A stretch of 64,000 bases of DNA, from the NCBI GenBank assembly GCA_964482055.1, contig CAYZVX010000001.1, positions 68,042 through 132,041 of the forward strand, in the 5' to 3' direction. This document shows positions 34,904 through 44,690 of this stretch, piece after piece; positions within the stretch are counted from its first letter, which is position 1, and every line of letters starts with the position of its first letter. The notes beneath the pieces are model-generated. The model was not told the DNA's origin. It did no database searches and saw only the letters and a list, made by a program, of their open reading frames with translations. The position numbers and the translations under genes were made by a program. The DNA comes from G020354085 sp964482055 (GTDB lineage Bacteria; Pseudomonadota; Gammaproteobacteria; Acidiferrobacterales; Sulfurifustaceae).

Positions 34904-36118
34904 ATGTCACAGCCGGACGACGACTTCGCGCGCATCAAGCGCCTGCCGCCTTACGTCTTCAATATCGTCAACGAGTTGAAGGCCGAGGCGCGCCGGCGTG
35001 GCGAGGACATCATCGATTTCGGCATGGGCAACCCGGATGGCGCCACACCGCGGCACATCGTCGATAAGCTCATCGAGGCCGCGAGCCGCGAGGACACGCA
35101 CCGCTATTCGGTATCGCGCGGCATCCCGCGCCTGCGCCGCGCCATCTGCCAGTGGTACAAGCGCCGCTACGACGTCGATCTCGACATGGACAGCGAGGCG
35201 ATCGTCACAATCGGCTCCAAGGAAGGCCTGTCGCATCTCGCGCTCGCCACCGTCGACCGGGGCGACGCCGTGCTGGTGCCGAACCCGACCTACCCGATCC
35301 ATAGCTACGGCTTCGTCATCGCCGGCGCCGACATTCGCCACGTGCCCTTGCTGCCGGGCGTCGATTTCTTCGGCGAGCTGGAGAAGGCTGTGCGCGAGAC
35401 CTGGCCCAAACCGAAGTTCCTCGTTTTGAACTTCCCGGCCAACCCGACCACCATGTGCGTGGAGCTCGACTTCTTCGAGAAGACGGTGGCATTCGCGCGC
35501 GAGCATGGCATCTGGGTGGTCCACGACCTCGCCTACGCCGACATCGTCTTCGACGGTTACGTGGCCCCCTCGATCCTGCAGGTGGCGGGCGCCAAGGAAG
35601 TGGCGGTCGAGTTCTTCACGCTGTCCAAGAGCTACAACATGCCCGGCTGGCGCGTGGGATTCATGTGCGGCAACCGCAAACTGGTGGCGGCGCTTGGAAG
35701 GCTCAAGTCGTACTTCGACTATGGGATGTTCACCCCGATCCAGGTGGCCTCGATCCTGGCCCTCGAAGGCCCGCAGGATTGCGTCGAGGAGATCCGCCTC
35801 AAGTACGAGAGGCGCCGCGATGTACTGTGCAACGGGCTGTACTCGGCCGGCTGGATCGTCGAGAAACCAAAGGCGACCATGTTCCTGTGGGCGCGCATTC
35901 CGGATCCCTACGTACACATGGGCTCGCTCGAGTTCTCCAAGAAGCTGCTGAGCGAGGCGAAGGTGGCCGTGTCGCCCGGCATCGGCTTCGGCGAGTACGG
36001 CAACGATTACGTGCGCTTCAGCCTGATCGAGAACGAGCACCGCACGCGCCAGGCCATCCGCTCCATCCGCGAGATGTTTCGCCGCGACAAGGTCCTGCTG
36101 CAAAGGAAGGAAGCGTGA
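34904..36118 (+). CDS. alaC: Alanine transaminase AlaC-type aminotransferase
   Basis: This class I/II PLP aminotransferase of 404 residues probably makes alanine from pyruvate and glutamate. Visible are IDFGMGNPDGATPRHIV, PNPTYPIHSYGFVIAGA, NFPANPTTMCVE and the Schiff-base Lys in FFTLSKSYNMPGWRVGFM. It overlaps hom by 4 bases (GTGA), an arrangement common upstream of hom-thrC. Confidence 0.9.
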   Translation: MSQPDDDFARIKRLPPYVFNIVNELKAEARRRGEDIIDFGMGNPDGATPRHIVDKLIEAASREDTHRYSVSRGIPRLRRAICQWYKRRYDVDLDMDSEAIVTIGSKEGLSHLALATVDRGDAVLVPNPTYPIHSYGFVIAGADIRHVPLLPGVDFFGELEKAVRETWPKPKFLVLNFPANPTTMCVELDFFEKTVAFAREHGIWVVHDLAYADIVFDGYVAPSILQVAGAKEVAVEFFTLSKSYNMPGWRVGFMCGNRKLVAALGRLKSYFDYGMFTPIQVASILALEGPQDCVEEIRLKYERRRDVLCNGLYSAGWIVEKPKATMFLWARIPDPYVHMGSLEFSKKLLSEAKVAVSPGIGFGEYGNDYVRFSLIENEHRTRQAIRSIREMFRRDKVLLQRKEA

Positions 36119-37437
36119 CACCCGTCCGCGTCGGGATGCTCGGCCTCGGCACGGTCGGCTGCGGCACGGTCAACGTGCTGGCGCGCAATCGCGAGGAAAT
36201 CACGCGCCGCGCCGGGCGCGACATCGCGATCGTGCAGGCGGCGGCGCGCGATCCGCGCAAGGTGCGCGCCTGTCCGACGGCGGGAATCGAGATCGTCGGC
36301 GCGGCCGAAACCGTGGTGCGCAACCCGGACATCGATGTCGTTGTCGAGCTCATCGGCGGCTACGAGCCGGCGCGCACGCTCGTGCTCGAGGCCATTGCGC
36401 ACGGCAAGCACGTGGTCACCGCCAACAAGGCGCTCATCGCCCTGCACGGCAACGAGATTTTCGCGGCCGCGCAGCGCAAGGGCGTGATGGTGGCGTTCGA
36501 GGCGGCGGTCGCGGGCGGCATTCCCATCATCAAGGCGCTGCGCGAGGGTCTGGCCGGCAATCGCATCGAGTGGCTCGCCGGCATCATCAACGGCACGAGC
36601 AATTTCATCCTCACCGAGATGCGCGACAAGGGTGCCGAGTTCGCGGACGTCCTCAAGGAGGCCCAGCGTCTCGGCTACGCCGAAGCCGATCCGACCTTCG
36701 ACGTCGAGGGCATCGACGCGGCCCACAAGCTCACCATTCTGGCTGCCATCGCCTTTGGCGTTCCGCTGCAATTCAAGAAGGTCTACACCGAGGGCATCAC
36801 CCGCATTACCCGTGCCGACATCGTCTACGCCGAGCAGCTCGGCTATCGCCTGAAGCTGCTCGGCATCGCGCGCCGTACCGACGGTGCCATCGAGCTGCGC
36901 GTCCACCCGACGCTCATCCCCGAACGCCGGCTTATCGCCAATGTCGATGGCGCGATGAACGCGGTGTTGATCAAGGGCGATGCCGTCGGCCCGACGCTCT
37001 TCTACGGCGCCGGCGCGGGCGCCGAGCCGACGGCCTCCGCCGTGGTGGCTGATCTGGTCGACGTCGTGCGCACGCTGACGGCCGATCCCAACAACCGCGT
37101 GCCACATCTCGCGTTTCAGCCTGACGCGATTGCCGATCTGCCGATCCTGCCGATGGAGGAGGTGCAGACCTCGTATTACCTGCGCATGCACGCCCAGGAT
37201 CGACCCGGCGTGCTGGCGGACGTCACGCGTATTCTCGGCGACCTCGGCATCAGCATCGAGGCGATCCTGCAGAAGGAGCCAGCCGAGGGCGAGAGCGTCG
37301 TGCCGATCATCATCCTTACACAGCGCGTGATCGAAAAGAACATGAACCAGGCGATCGCGCGTATCGAGGCGCTCGACTCGATCAGCGGCCAGGTCGCGCG
37401 CATCCGCCTCGAACACCTGCGCGCCAACTGGAAGTGA
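36115..37437 (+). CDS. hom: Homoserine dehydrogenase
   Basis: This enzyme reduces aspartate semialdehyde to homoserine, feeding threonine and methionine. The 440-residue protein starts at GTG 36115 with the Rossmann motif GMLGLGTVGCGTVN, contains the catalytic stretch NGTSNFILTEM and DVEGIDAAHKLTILA, and ends with an ACT domain (RMHAQDRPGVLADVTRILGDLGISIEAIL). The ACT domain suggests feedback control by threonine. It is monofunctional, without an aspartokinase. Confidence 0.96.
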   Translation: MTPVRVGMLGLGTVGCGTVNVLARNREEITRRAGRDIAIVQAAARDPRKVRACPTAGIEIVGAAETVVRNPDIDVVVELIGGYEPARTLVLEAIAHGKHVVTANKALIALHGNEIFAAAQRKGVMVAFEAAVAGGIPIIKALREGLAGNRIEWLAGIINGTSNFILTEMRDKGAEFADVLKEAQRLGYAEADPTFDVEGIDAAHKLTILAAIAFGVPLQFKKVYTEGITRITRADIVYAEQLGYRLKLLGIARRTDGAIELRVHPTLIPERRLIANVDGAMNAVLIKGDAVGPTLFYGAGAGAEPTASAVVADLVDVVRTLTADPNNRVPHLAFQPDAIADLPILPMEEVQTSYYLRMHAQDRPGVLADVTRILGDLGISIEAILQKEPAEGESVVPIIILTQRVIEKNMNQAIARIEALDSISGQVARIRLEHLRANWK

Positions 37438-37439
37438 GC

Positions 37440-38522
37440 ATGAACATCGGTAAGCGTTACACCGGGCTGATCGACAAGTATCGCGATCGGCTGCCGGTCC
37501 ACGACGACACGCGCATCATCTCGCTGGGTGAGGGCGCCACGCCGCTCATCCGGCTCAGCAATATTCCGCGTCTTATCGGCAAGAGCGTCGACATGTACGT
37601 CAAGTTCGAGGGGCTCAATCCGACCGGCTCTTTCAAGGACCGCGGCATGACCATGGCGGTGACCAAGGCGGTGGAGGAGGGGTCACGGGCCATCATCTGC
37701 GCCTCGACCGGAAACACCTCGGCCTCGGCCGCGGCCTACGCGGCGCGCGCTGGCATCACCTGCTTCGTGCTCATCCCCGAGGGCAAGATTGCTCTCGGCA
37801 AGCTGGCGCAGGCAATGATCCACGGTGCGGTGGTCATTCAGATCGAGGGCAACTTCGATGCTGGCATGGCGCTGGTGAAGGAAGTGGCCAACGAGGCGCC
37901 GGTGACGATCGTGAATTCCATCAACCCGTTTCGCCTGCAAGGCCAGAAAACGGCGGCGTTCGAGATCATTGAGGAGCTCGGGGCGGCGCCGGACTTCCAC
38001 TGCCTGCCAGTCGGCAACGCCGGAAACATCACCGCGCACTGGATGGGCTACTGCGAATACGCCGATCATGGCATCTGCAACAACCGGCCGGTGATGGTGG
38101 GCTACCAGGCCGCCGGCGCCGCGCCATTCGTGGCCGGCCACATGATCGATCAGCCGGAGACCGTCGCCACCGCCATCCGCATTGGCCATCCGCAGTCCTG
38201 GGACAAGGCGTGGCAGGCGCAGCGCGACTCCGAGGGGTGGTTCGACAAGCTCAGCGATGAGGACATCCTGGCCGCCCAGAGGCTGCTGGCGGAAAAAGAG
38301 GGCGTATTCTGCGAACCGGCTTCGGCGACCTCGGTCGCCGGTGCGCTCCGTGATATTAAGAAGGGCCGAATTCCCGAGGGTTCCCGTGTGGTATGCACGC
38401 TTACCGGCCACGGCCTGAAGGACCCCGACACCGCGATCAGGCAAAGCACGGCGCCCGTCGTCAAGGTCGCGGCAAGGCTTGATCAAGTGAAAAAGGCCAT
38501 TTTGGACAACCTCGCGCGCTAG
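37440..38522 (+). CDS. thrC: Threonine synthase
   Basis: This PLP enzyme converts O-phosphohomoserine to threonine. The 360-residue protein has the PLP Lys in NPTGSFKDRGMTMAV, then CASTGNTSASAAAYAARAG and the phosphate cup LPVGNAGNITAHWMGY. It is the short bacterial form. ATG 37440 or GTG 37434 could start it; the latter overlaps hom. It completes alaC-hom-thrC. Confidence 0.95.
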   Translation: MNIGKRYTGLIDKYRDRLPVHDDTRIISLGEGATPLIRLSNIPRLIGKSVDMYVKFEGLNPTGSFKDRGMTMAVTKAVEEGSRAIICASTGNTSASAAAYAARAGITCFVLIPEGKIALGKLAQAMIHGAVVIQIEGNFDAGMALVKEVANEAPVTIVNSINPFRLQGQKTAAFEIIEELGAAPDFHCLPVGNAGNITAHWMGYCEYADHGICNNRPVMVGYQAAGAAPFVAGHMIDQPETVATAIRIGHPQSWDKAWQAQRDSEGWFDKLSDEDILAAQRLLAEKEGVFCEPASATSVAGALRDIKKGRIPEGSRVVCTLTGHGLKDPDTAIRQSTAPVVKVAARLDQVKKAILDNLAR

Positions 38523-38636
38523 CGCGGCGCCTGGCGTCGGAATCGGCGTCGTTTGCACATCGCGGCAGCCGGTAGTCGCGAGCGGCATCTGGGCCCATAA
38601 TCCGGGAATCCATGTCGTCAACTGAAGGAGTGTCAC

Positions 38637-39611
38637 GTGTCTAAGAAGAGCTGGTGGTTGGTCGGTTTGCTCGCGCTCGCGGGCGTATCGGTGGCGCAGG
38701 CCGATACGTATCCATCGAGGCCCATCACGATGATCGTGCCGTTCTCAGCCGGCGGTCCCACGGACACCGTCGGGCGGCTAATCGCGCGCGCGATGGAAAT
38801 GGATCTCAAGCAACCCGTGGTGGTGGAAAACATCGGCGGTCCCGGCGGAACGATCGGCGCCGGGCGGGTGGCGCGCGCGGCACCCGACGGTTACACCATC
38901 CTGATCCATCACATTGGCATGTCCACGGCGCCGACGCTGTATCGGAAGCTGCCCTACAACTCGTTGACAGATTTCGAGACCATCGGGCTCATCAACGATG
39001 TGCCGATGACCATCATTGCACGCCGGGACTTCCCGCCGAACAGTCTCAAGGAACTGATCGAGTACGTGAAGAAGAACAAGGACAAGGTGACCTACGCAAA
39101 CGCCGGGCTCGGCGCGGCTTCGCACCTGTGCGGCATGTTGTTCATGAGCGCGATCGGCACCGATGTCACGACGGTGCCGTACAAGGGCACGGCGCCGGCG
39201 ATGAACGATCTGCTGGGAGGCCAGATTGATTTCATGTGCGATCAGACCACCAACACCACCAGCCAGATCCGGGCCGACAAGGTCAAGGTCTATGCCGTCA
39301 CCACCAAGAAGCGCGTCGCCTCGCTGCCGCATGTTCCGACTGCCGACGAGGCCGGCCTGCCCGGCTTCGAGGTCGGCATATGGCATGGGCTTTACGCGCC
39401 CAAGGGGACCCCGAAGGCGGTAGTCGATCGCCTCAACAAGGCGCTCAAGTTCGCGCTCAAGGACGAAACGGTGAAGCAGCGCTTTGCCGATCTCGGCACC
39501 GAGCCGATCGAGGACAAGCTGGCGACGCCGGATGCGCACCGGGCGCATCTGGCGGCGGAGATCGCCAAGTGGAAGCCGATCATCGAGAAGGCGGGCAAGT
39601 TTGCCGACTAG
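38637..39611 (+). CDS. Tripartite tricarboxylate transporter binding protein (TctC family)
   Basis: This 324-residue periplasmic solute-binding protein has a signal peptide (WWLVGLLALAGVSVAQA). The Bug/TctC signatures are visible: YPSRPITMIVPFSAGGPTDTVGRLIA, VVENIGGPGGTIGAGRVARAAPDGYT and VPYKGTAPAMNDLLGGQIDFMCDQ. It starts with GTG. It lies upstream of tctB and tctA, and the three should form one carboxylate uptake system. The substrate cannot be told from sequence. Confidence 0.92.
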   Translation: MSKKSWWLVGLLALAGVSVAQADTYPSRPITMIVPFSAGGPTDTVGRLIARAMEMDLKQPVVVENIGGPGGTIGAGRVARAAPDGYTILIHHIGMSTAPTLYRKLPYNSLTDFETIGLINDVPMTIIARRDFPPNSLKELIEYVKKNKDKVTYANAGLGAASHLCGMLFMSAIGTDVTTVPYKGTAPAMNDLLGGQIDFMCDQTTNTTSQIRADKVKVYAVTTKKRVASLPHVPTADEAGLPGFEVGIWHGLYAPKGTPKAVVDRLNKALKFALKDETVKQRFADLGTEPIEDKLATPDAHRAHLAAEIAKWKPIIEKAGKFAD

Positions 39612-39643
39612 GCGTTCCGTCCGGATCGCCAGCGCCGGAAGGG

Positions 39644-39667
39644 AAAGGCCGGTCACACCGGCCTTTT
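39644..39667 (+). terminator. Terminator hairpin after tctC
   Basis: AAAGGCCGGT pairs with ACCGGCCTTT around loop CAC and runs into TTTT. The A/T flanks make it symmetrical. Lying between tctC and tctB, it could limit read-through and give more binding protein than membrane subunits. Confidence 0.75.
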
Positions 39668-39750
39668 CCGTCTAGCGCGACCGCCATCCGCGGCGCCGTT
39701 AACATAGCAGCAACAGCGATCAGACCAAACGCACGGAAGGGAGCGGCTTG

Positions 39751-40209
39751 ATGTCGCGCGTCCGCAGTCCGAAGGACTTCTGGGCCGGTTTGCTGTACCT
39801 CGGCTTCGGGCTGGGCGCGATCGCGATTGGAACAAACTACGAGATGGGCACGGCCCTGCGCATGGGCCCAGCGTATTTTCCAACCGCGCTCGGAGTCCTG
39901 CTCGGCCTGATCGGCGCCATTTCACTCGTCCGCGGGTTCGCAAAACCCGGTGAAGCGGTCGGGCGCCTCGCGCTCAAACCTCTGGCGCTAATCACGGTCG
40001 GGATCGTCGCGTTCGGCCTGCTCGTGCGCGGCGCCGGCTTGATCGTTGCCATTCCGCTGCTCGTCATCGTCAGCGCCATCGCCAGCATCCACTTTCGTTG
40101 GTGGGTGGCGGTGTTGCTCTCTGCGGGCATGACAGCGTTTTGCGTACTCGTATTCAACAAGGGGCTGGGCGTGCCGCTCCCGGTGATAGGTCCCTGGTTG
40201 GGCGGCTGA
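39751..40209 (+). CDS. Tripartite tricarboxylate transporter small subunit (TctB family)
   Basis: This 152-residue protein has four predicted membrane helices, including FWAGLLYLGFGLGAIAIG, LGVLLGLIGAISLVRG and LIVAIPLLVIVSAIASI. It shows the TctB hallmark GPAYFPTALGVLLGLIG. ATG 39751 has AAGGGAG upstream. It is the small membrane subunit partnering the large subunit downstream. Confidence 0.88.
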   Translation: MSRVRSPKDFWAGLLYLGFGLGAIAIGTNYEMGTALRMGPAYFPTALGVLLGLIGAISLVRGFAKPGEAVGRLALKPLALITVGIVAFGLLVRGAGLIVAIPLLVIVSAIASIHFRWWVAVLLSAGMTAFCVLVFNKGLGVPLPVIGPWLGG

Positions 40210-40236
40210 TCCGGTTCATCGACGAGGCGTCCGCCC

Positions 40237-41742
40237 ATGGAATTGTTGGCGAATCTCGCGCTCGGCCTGGAAACCGCCTTTACGGTCACCAACCTGCTGT
40301 ACTGCCTCGCCGGCGTATTCCTCGGCACGTTGATCGGCGTGCTCCCCGGCCTTGGACCGACCGCGACCATCGCCATGCTCTTGCCGGTAACCTTCGGTTT
40401 GCCGCCCGTGTCGGCGCTCATCATGCTCGCCGGCATCTACTACGGTTCGCAGTACGGCGGCTCGACGACGGCCATCCTCGTGAATCTGCCGGGCGAGGCG
40501 GCCTCGGTCGTCACCGCGCTCGACGGATACCAGATGGCGAAGCAGGGCCGCGCCGGGGCGGCGCTCGCCACCTGCGCCATCGGTTCGTTCTTTGCCGGCA
40601 CCGTGGCCACCGTGCTGATCGCGCTGTTCGCGCCGCCCCTGGCCGAGATGGCGCTCAAGTTCGGACCGGCCGATTACTTCTCGCTGATGGTGTTCGGCCT
40701 GGTCGTCGCGGTAGTGCTGGCGCGTGGCTCACTGCTGCACGCGCTGGGCATGGTGGTGTTGGGGCTCCTGCTCGGCTTGATCGGGACCGACGTGAATTCT
40801 GGCCTGGCACGCTATACCTTCGACCTGCCCGAGCTCGCCGATGGCATCGGATTCGTAGTAGTGGCCATGGGCATGTTCGGCATCGGCGAGATCGTGCGCA
40901 ACCTGGAGGACGAGCGCACACGCTCACTGATGGTAAAGGAGATCAAGAACCTGATGCCGACCCGAGAGGATTTCCGGCGCATGATCGCTCCGATCCTGCG
41001 CGGCACCGCGCTCGGGTCGGCGCTCGGCATCTTGCCGGGCAGCGGTTCCATCCTCGGGTCGTTCTCGTCGTACTCGCTCGAAAAGAAGGTATCCAAGCAC
41101 CCGGAAAGATTCGGCACCGGGATGATCGAAGGTGTCGCCGGACCTGAATCCGCCAACAACGCCGGCGCCCAGACGTCGTTCATTCCGATGCTCACCCTCG
41201 GTATTCCATCGAATCCGGTGATGGCGCTGATGATCGGCGCGCTCATCATCCAGGGTATCCAGCCCGGGCCTTCGGTCATCAACGAGCAACCGGCACTGTT
41301 CTGGGGCATCATCGTGTCGATGTGGATCGGCAACCTGTTCCTGCTGGTTCTCAATCTTCCATTGATCGGGCTGTGGGTGCGCATCATCACGGTACCGTAC
41401 CACCTGCTGTTTCCGTTGATGCTGGTGTTCTGCGCGATCGGTGTGTACAGCCTGAACAACAACAACTTCGACGTATACTTGATGGCCCTGTTCGGTGTCC
41501 TTGGTTACGTCTTTTCCAAGCTCGACTGCGAGCCGGCGCCGATGCTGCTCGGCTTCATACTCGGACCGCTCATGGAGGAGTACTTGCGCCGCGCCCTGAT
41601 TATCTCGCGCGGCGATCCGTCGGTGTTCATCACCCGTCCGATCAGCGCCACCTTGCTCGTGTTGACAGTCTTGGCCATGGTGATGGTGCTTCTGCCGGCC
41701 ATCCGTAAGACGCGTGAGGAGGCGTTCAAGGAGGAGGGATAG
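40237..41742 (+). CDS. Tripartite tricarboxylate transporter large subunit (TctA family)
   Basis: This 501-residue protein is highly hydrophobic with about a dozen membrane segments. It has the TctA family motifs GVLPGLGPTATIAMLLPVTF, YYGSQYGGSTTAILVNLPGE and GILPGSGSILGSFSSYSLEK. It forms the ion-coupled transport channel of the TctCBA system. No TctDE two-component regulator is in the window. Confidence 0.93.
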   Translation: MELLANLALGLETAFTVTNLLYCLAGVFLGTLIGVLPGLGPTATIAMLLPVTFGLPPVSALIMLAGIYYGSQYGGSTTAILVNLPGEAASVVTALDGYQMAKQGRAGAALATCAIGSFFAGTVATVLIALFAPPLAEMALKFGPADYFSLMVFGLVVAVVLARGSLLHALGMVVLGLLLGLIGTDVNSGLARYTFDLPELADGIGFVVVAMGMFGIGEIVRNLEDERTRSLMVKEIKNLMPTREDFRRMIAPILRGTALGSALGILPGSGSILGSFSSYSLEKKVSKHPERFGTGMIEGVAGPESANNAGAQTSFIPMLTLGIPSNPVMALMIGALIIQGIQPGPSVINEQPALFWGIIVSMWIGNLFLLVLNLPLIGLWVRIITVPYHLLFPLMLVFCAIGVYSLNNNNFDVYLMALFGVLGYVFSKLDCEPAPMLLGFILGPLMEEYLRRALIISRGDPSVFITRPISATLLVLTVLAMVMVLLPAIRKTREEAFKEEG

Positions 41743-41804
41743 GCGAGCAGTGGAAGAGGGTAGCCTCGTTCCCGCCGGGGCGCGAGGTGGTACCGGCGAG
41801 CCTG

Positions 41805-41810
41805 TATAAT
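41805..41810 (+). promoter_or_regulatory. TATAAT -10 element before the RpfE-like gene
   Basis: A perfect TATAAT ends 8 bases before ATG 41819, which would give an almost leaderless transcript. No good -35 is visible, so this is tentative. Confidence 0.35.
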
Positions 41811-41818
41811 TGACCCGC

Positions 41819-42877
41819 ATGTCGCCGGCCGCTGCGCTCAAACTCACACTCCTTGTCCCTGGCCTGTTCGGCGCCACGCGTCGCGTCGAGGCCGCCGCGC
41901 ATCGAGGCTCGATCCCGCGACTCCCGGCGCTCGAGACGTTTCTGACCCGCGCCGACCCTTGTCCGAATGCCGCCCAGGGCGCGGAAGCGCGCATCTTCGG
42001 GCTTTTCGGCGTCGAATTGCAGGAAGGTAACGATGCGCCGGTGGCGGCCGTCACGCGGGCCCTGGATCTTGGCGTGATCGACAATGGCTGGTGGGTGCGC
42101 GCCGATCCGGTCCATCTGATTCCGGACCGAGATCGTCTGGTGCTGCACGACGCCCAGTGGCTTGACCTGACGCAAGACGAGGCGACCAGGCTTGCGGCCG
42201 AGATCGGCGAGGCCTACGCGGGCGAGGGCTGGACCTTGAAGACGCCACGGCCGGGCCGCTGGTACCTGAAGCCGCCGCGCGCGCCGCAGCTCATGACCAC
42301 TCCGCTGCCCGAAGTGGTGGGCCGCGACATCCACCCCTACCTCCCGCACGGCAAAGACGGCAAGGCCTGGCACACACTGCTCAACGAGCTGCAGATACTG
42401 CTGCATACCGCGCGCGTCAACAGCGAACGTGAACGGGATGGCAAGCCGCCCATCAACAGCCTGTGGTTTTGGGGCGGGGGCCAGCTGCCGAAGGTGCCGC
42501 CCGCGCCGTGGGCGCAGCTGTGGAGCCTCGAGCCGATCAGCCTGGGGCTCGCGCGCCTCAGCCAGATACCCGCGGAAGCACCGCCCGTCGGCTTTTCGGA
42601 GTGGCAAGGGCGCGCGCCCGCCGCGTCCGGGGCGCATCTGGCGGTGCTCGATTCCGCGCGCCCAGCGGTGCAGTACGGCGACCGCGCGCGCTGGCAGGAA
42701 GAGATCGTGCGCATCGAGCGCAACTGGATCGCGCCCGCGCTTGCCGCCTTGACCGAGCGGCGGTTGCAGGCGGTCACGCTTGTTGATGAGACCGGGCCCG
42801 CCTACGAGCTCACACCGCGCCGCGCGCGCCGCTGGTGGCGTTGGCGGCGGGCAGCGGCGCACCGCGCGCCGGCATGA
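41819..42877 (+). CDS. RpfE-like protein, phosphoglycerate mutase-type family
   Basis: This 352-residue protein resembles the RpfE-type proteins often annotated as cofactor-independent phosphoglycerate mutase and encoded next to recJ in Beta- and Gammaproteobacteria. Recognisable segments are DNGWWVRADPVHLIPDRDRLVLHD, HTLLNELQILLHTARVNSERE and NSLWFWGGGQLP. The biochemical role is unproven. Its stop overlaps the recJ start (ATGA). RpfC-like sensors near 57 and 63 kb are the only other rpf-type genes here. Confidence 0.75.
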   Translation: MSPAAALKLTLLVPGLFGATRRVEAAAHRGSIPRLPALETFLTRADPCPNAAQGAEARIFGLFGVELQEGNDAPVAAVTRALDLGVIDNGWWVRADPVHLIPDRDRLVLHDAQWLDLTQDEATRLAAEIGEAYAGEGWTLKTPRPGRWYLKPPRAPQLMTTPLPEVVGRDIHPYLPHGKDGKAWHTLLNELQILLHTARVNSERERDGKPPINSLWFWGGGQLPKVPPAPWAQLWSLEPISLGLARLSQIPAEAPPVGFSEWQGRAPAASGAHLAVLDSARPAVQYGDRARWQEEIVRIERNWIAPALAALTERRLQAVTLVDETGPAYELTPRRARRWWRWRRAAAHRAPA

Positions 42878-44616
42878 TCTCGGCACAGCAAAAGCTGATC
42901 GTGCGGCGCGAGGCACCGGTCAACACCGACGCGACGTTCGAGCGGCTGAACCTGCATCCGGTGCTGGCGCGTGTCTACCGCGCGCGACACGTCACCTCGG
43001 CGGTGGAGCTCGACCGCTCGCTGGAGCGGCTGCTCGCGCCGCGATCGCTCAAGGGTATGGATGCCGCAGTCGCGCTGCTCGAGGAGGCGCTGCGCGAGCA
43101 ACGGCGCATCCTGATCGTCGCCGACTACGACGCCGACGGCGCAACGAGCTGCGCGGTGGTGCTGCGCGCCCTGCGCCAGATGGGCGCGGGCGACGTGCGC
43201 TACCTGGTGCCGGACCGATTCACCTACGGCTATGGGCTCACGCCCGAGATCGTCGAGCTGGCCGCGCGTCAGCGGCCTGACCTGCTCATCACCGTGGATA
43301 ACGGCATATCGAGCCTCGACGGCGTGCGTGCGGCCCGTGCGGCCGGCATGGCGGTGCTCATCACGGACCACCACTTGCCCGCCGCGGAGCTGCCGCCGGC
43401 CAACGCAATCGTCAACCCGAATCAGCCGGGCGATGAATTCTCGAGCAAGACCCTCGCCGGCGTCGGTGTGGCGTTCTACGTCATGCTGGCGCTTCGGGCA
43501 CGCCTGCGCGAGACCGGCTGGTTTCGCACGCGCTGGCCAGCCGAGCCGCGGCTTGCCGATCTGCTGGACCTGGTCGCGCTCGGGACGGTGGCGGACCTGG
43601 TGCCACTCGACCACAACAACCGGATCCTGGTGGCGCAGGGTCTGGCGCGCATCAATGCGGGGGTGAGCTGCGCCGGCGTGCAGGCGTTGCTGGCGGTGGC
43701 CGGCCGCAAGGCGGGGCGCGTGTCCGCCACCGACCTGGGGTTCGCAGTGGCGCCGCGCCTCAACGCCGCCGGTCGACTGACCGACATGGCGCACGGTGTT
43801 GAGTGTCTGCTTGCGGACGATCCGGCGCGGGCCGCCGACCTCGCCGCCCGCCTCGATGGGCTCAACCGTGAGCGCCGTGCGCTCGAAGCCGAGATGCAGA
43901 GCCAGGCCTTGCGCGCGGTGGAAAGCCTGAGTCTCGACGCCACCGGGCTGCCGAAGGGGTTGTGCCTGTTCGACGAGTCCTGGCACCAGGGGGTGATCGG
44001 TCTGGTGGCGTCACGCGTCAAGGAACGCGTGCACCGCCCGGTCATCGCCTTCGCCCCGGCGGGCGGCACCGAACTGAAAGGTTCGGCGCGCTCCATCCCG
44101 GGGCTGCACATCCGGGACACGCTCGATGCCATTGCCGCCCGCCACCCCGGGCTGCTCGCCAAGTTCGGCGGGCACGCCATGGCCGCGGGCTTGAGCCTTG
44201 CGCGCGAGCGCTTCAATGCGTTCCGCGACGCCTTCGACGAGGAGGTCGCACGCCAGGTGTGCGACGCCGACTTGCAGGGCCGGGTGTGGAGCGACGGCGA
44301 GATCAGCGCAGCGGAGCTGACGCTCGAGCTCGCCGAGCAGCTGCGCGCGGCCGGCCCGTGGGGGCAGGGGTTCCCCGAACCCGTATTCGATGGCGAGTTC
44401 GAGATCGTGAGCCAGCGCATTGTCGGGAACCGCCACATCAAGATGGCGCTGCGCCGCGACGGGCGATTGTTCGATGCCATCGCGTTCAATGGCGCGCCAC
44501 AGGGTCAGCCGCTGCGCGCGGCGCGCGTGCATGCGGCCTACCGACTCGACGTGAACGAATACCAGGGCGCGCGTTGTCTGCAGCTCGTGCTGGAGCACGT
44601 GGCCCTGGCGGACTGA
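42874..44616 (+). CDS. recJ: Single-strand-specific exonuclease RecJ
   Basis: This 5'-3' ssDNA exonuclease serves recombination and mismatch repair. The 580-residue protein has the DHH phosphoesterase motifs ADYDADGATS, DNGISS and TDHH, and the DHHA1-domain segment GGHAMAAGLSL. ATG 42874 overlaps the previous stop; a GTG at 42835 would add 13 residues. Confidence 0.95.
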   Translation: MISAQQKLIVRREAPVNTDATFERLNLHPVLARVYRARHVTSAVELDRSLERLLAPRSLKGMDAAVALLEEALREQRRILIVADYDADGATSCAVVLRALRQMGAGDVRYLVPDRFTYGYGLTPEIVELAARQRPDLLITVDNGISSLDGVRAARAAGMAVLITDHHLPAAELPPANAIVNPNQPGDEFSSKTLAGVGVAFYVMLALRARLRETGWFRTRWPAEPRLADLLDLVALGTVADLVPLDHNNRILVAQGLARINAGVSCAGVQALLAVAGRKAGRVSATDLGFAVAPRLNAAGRLTDMAHGVECLLADDPARAADLAARLDGLNRERRALEAEMQSQALRAVESLSLDATGLPKGLCLFDESWHQGVIGLVASRVKERVHRPVIAFAPAGGTELKGSARSIPGLHIRDTLDAIAARHPGLLAKFGGHAMAAGLSLARERFNAFRDAFDEEVARQVCDADLQGRVWSDGEISAAELTLELAEQLRAAGPWGQGFPEPVFDGEFEIVSQRIVGNRHIKMALRRDGRLFDAIAFNGAPQGQPLRAARVHAAYRLDVNEYQGARCLQLVLEHVALAD

Positions 44617-44690
44617 CGCCGCCCGGCTGCAGGTCAGCGCTGTCTATACTCTCCTAAGCAGGCAGCCGCGCAGGCGATGCCTTGCCTCAC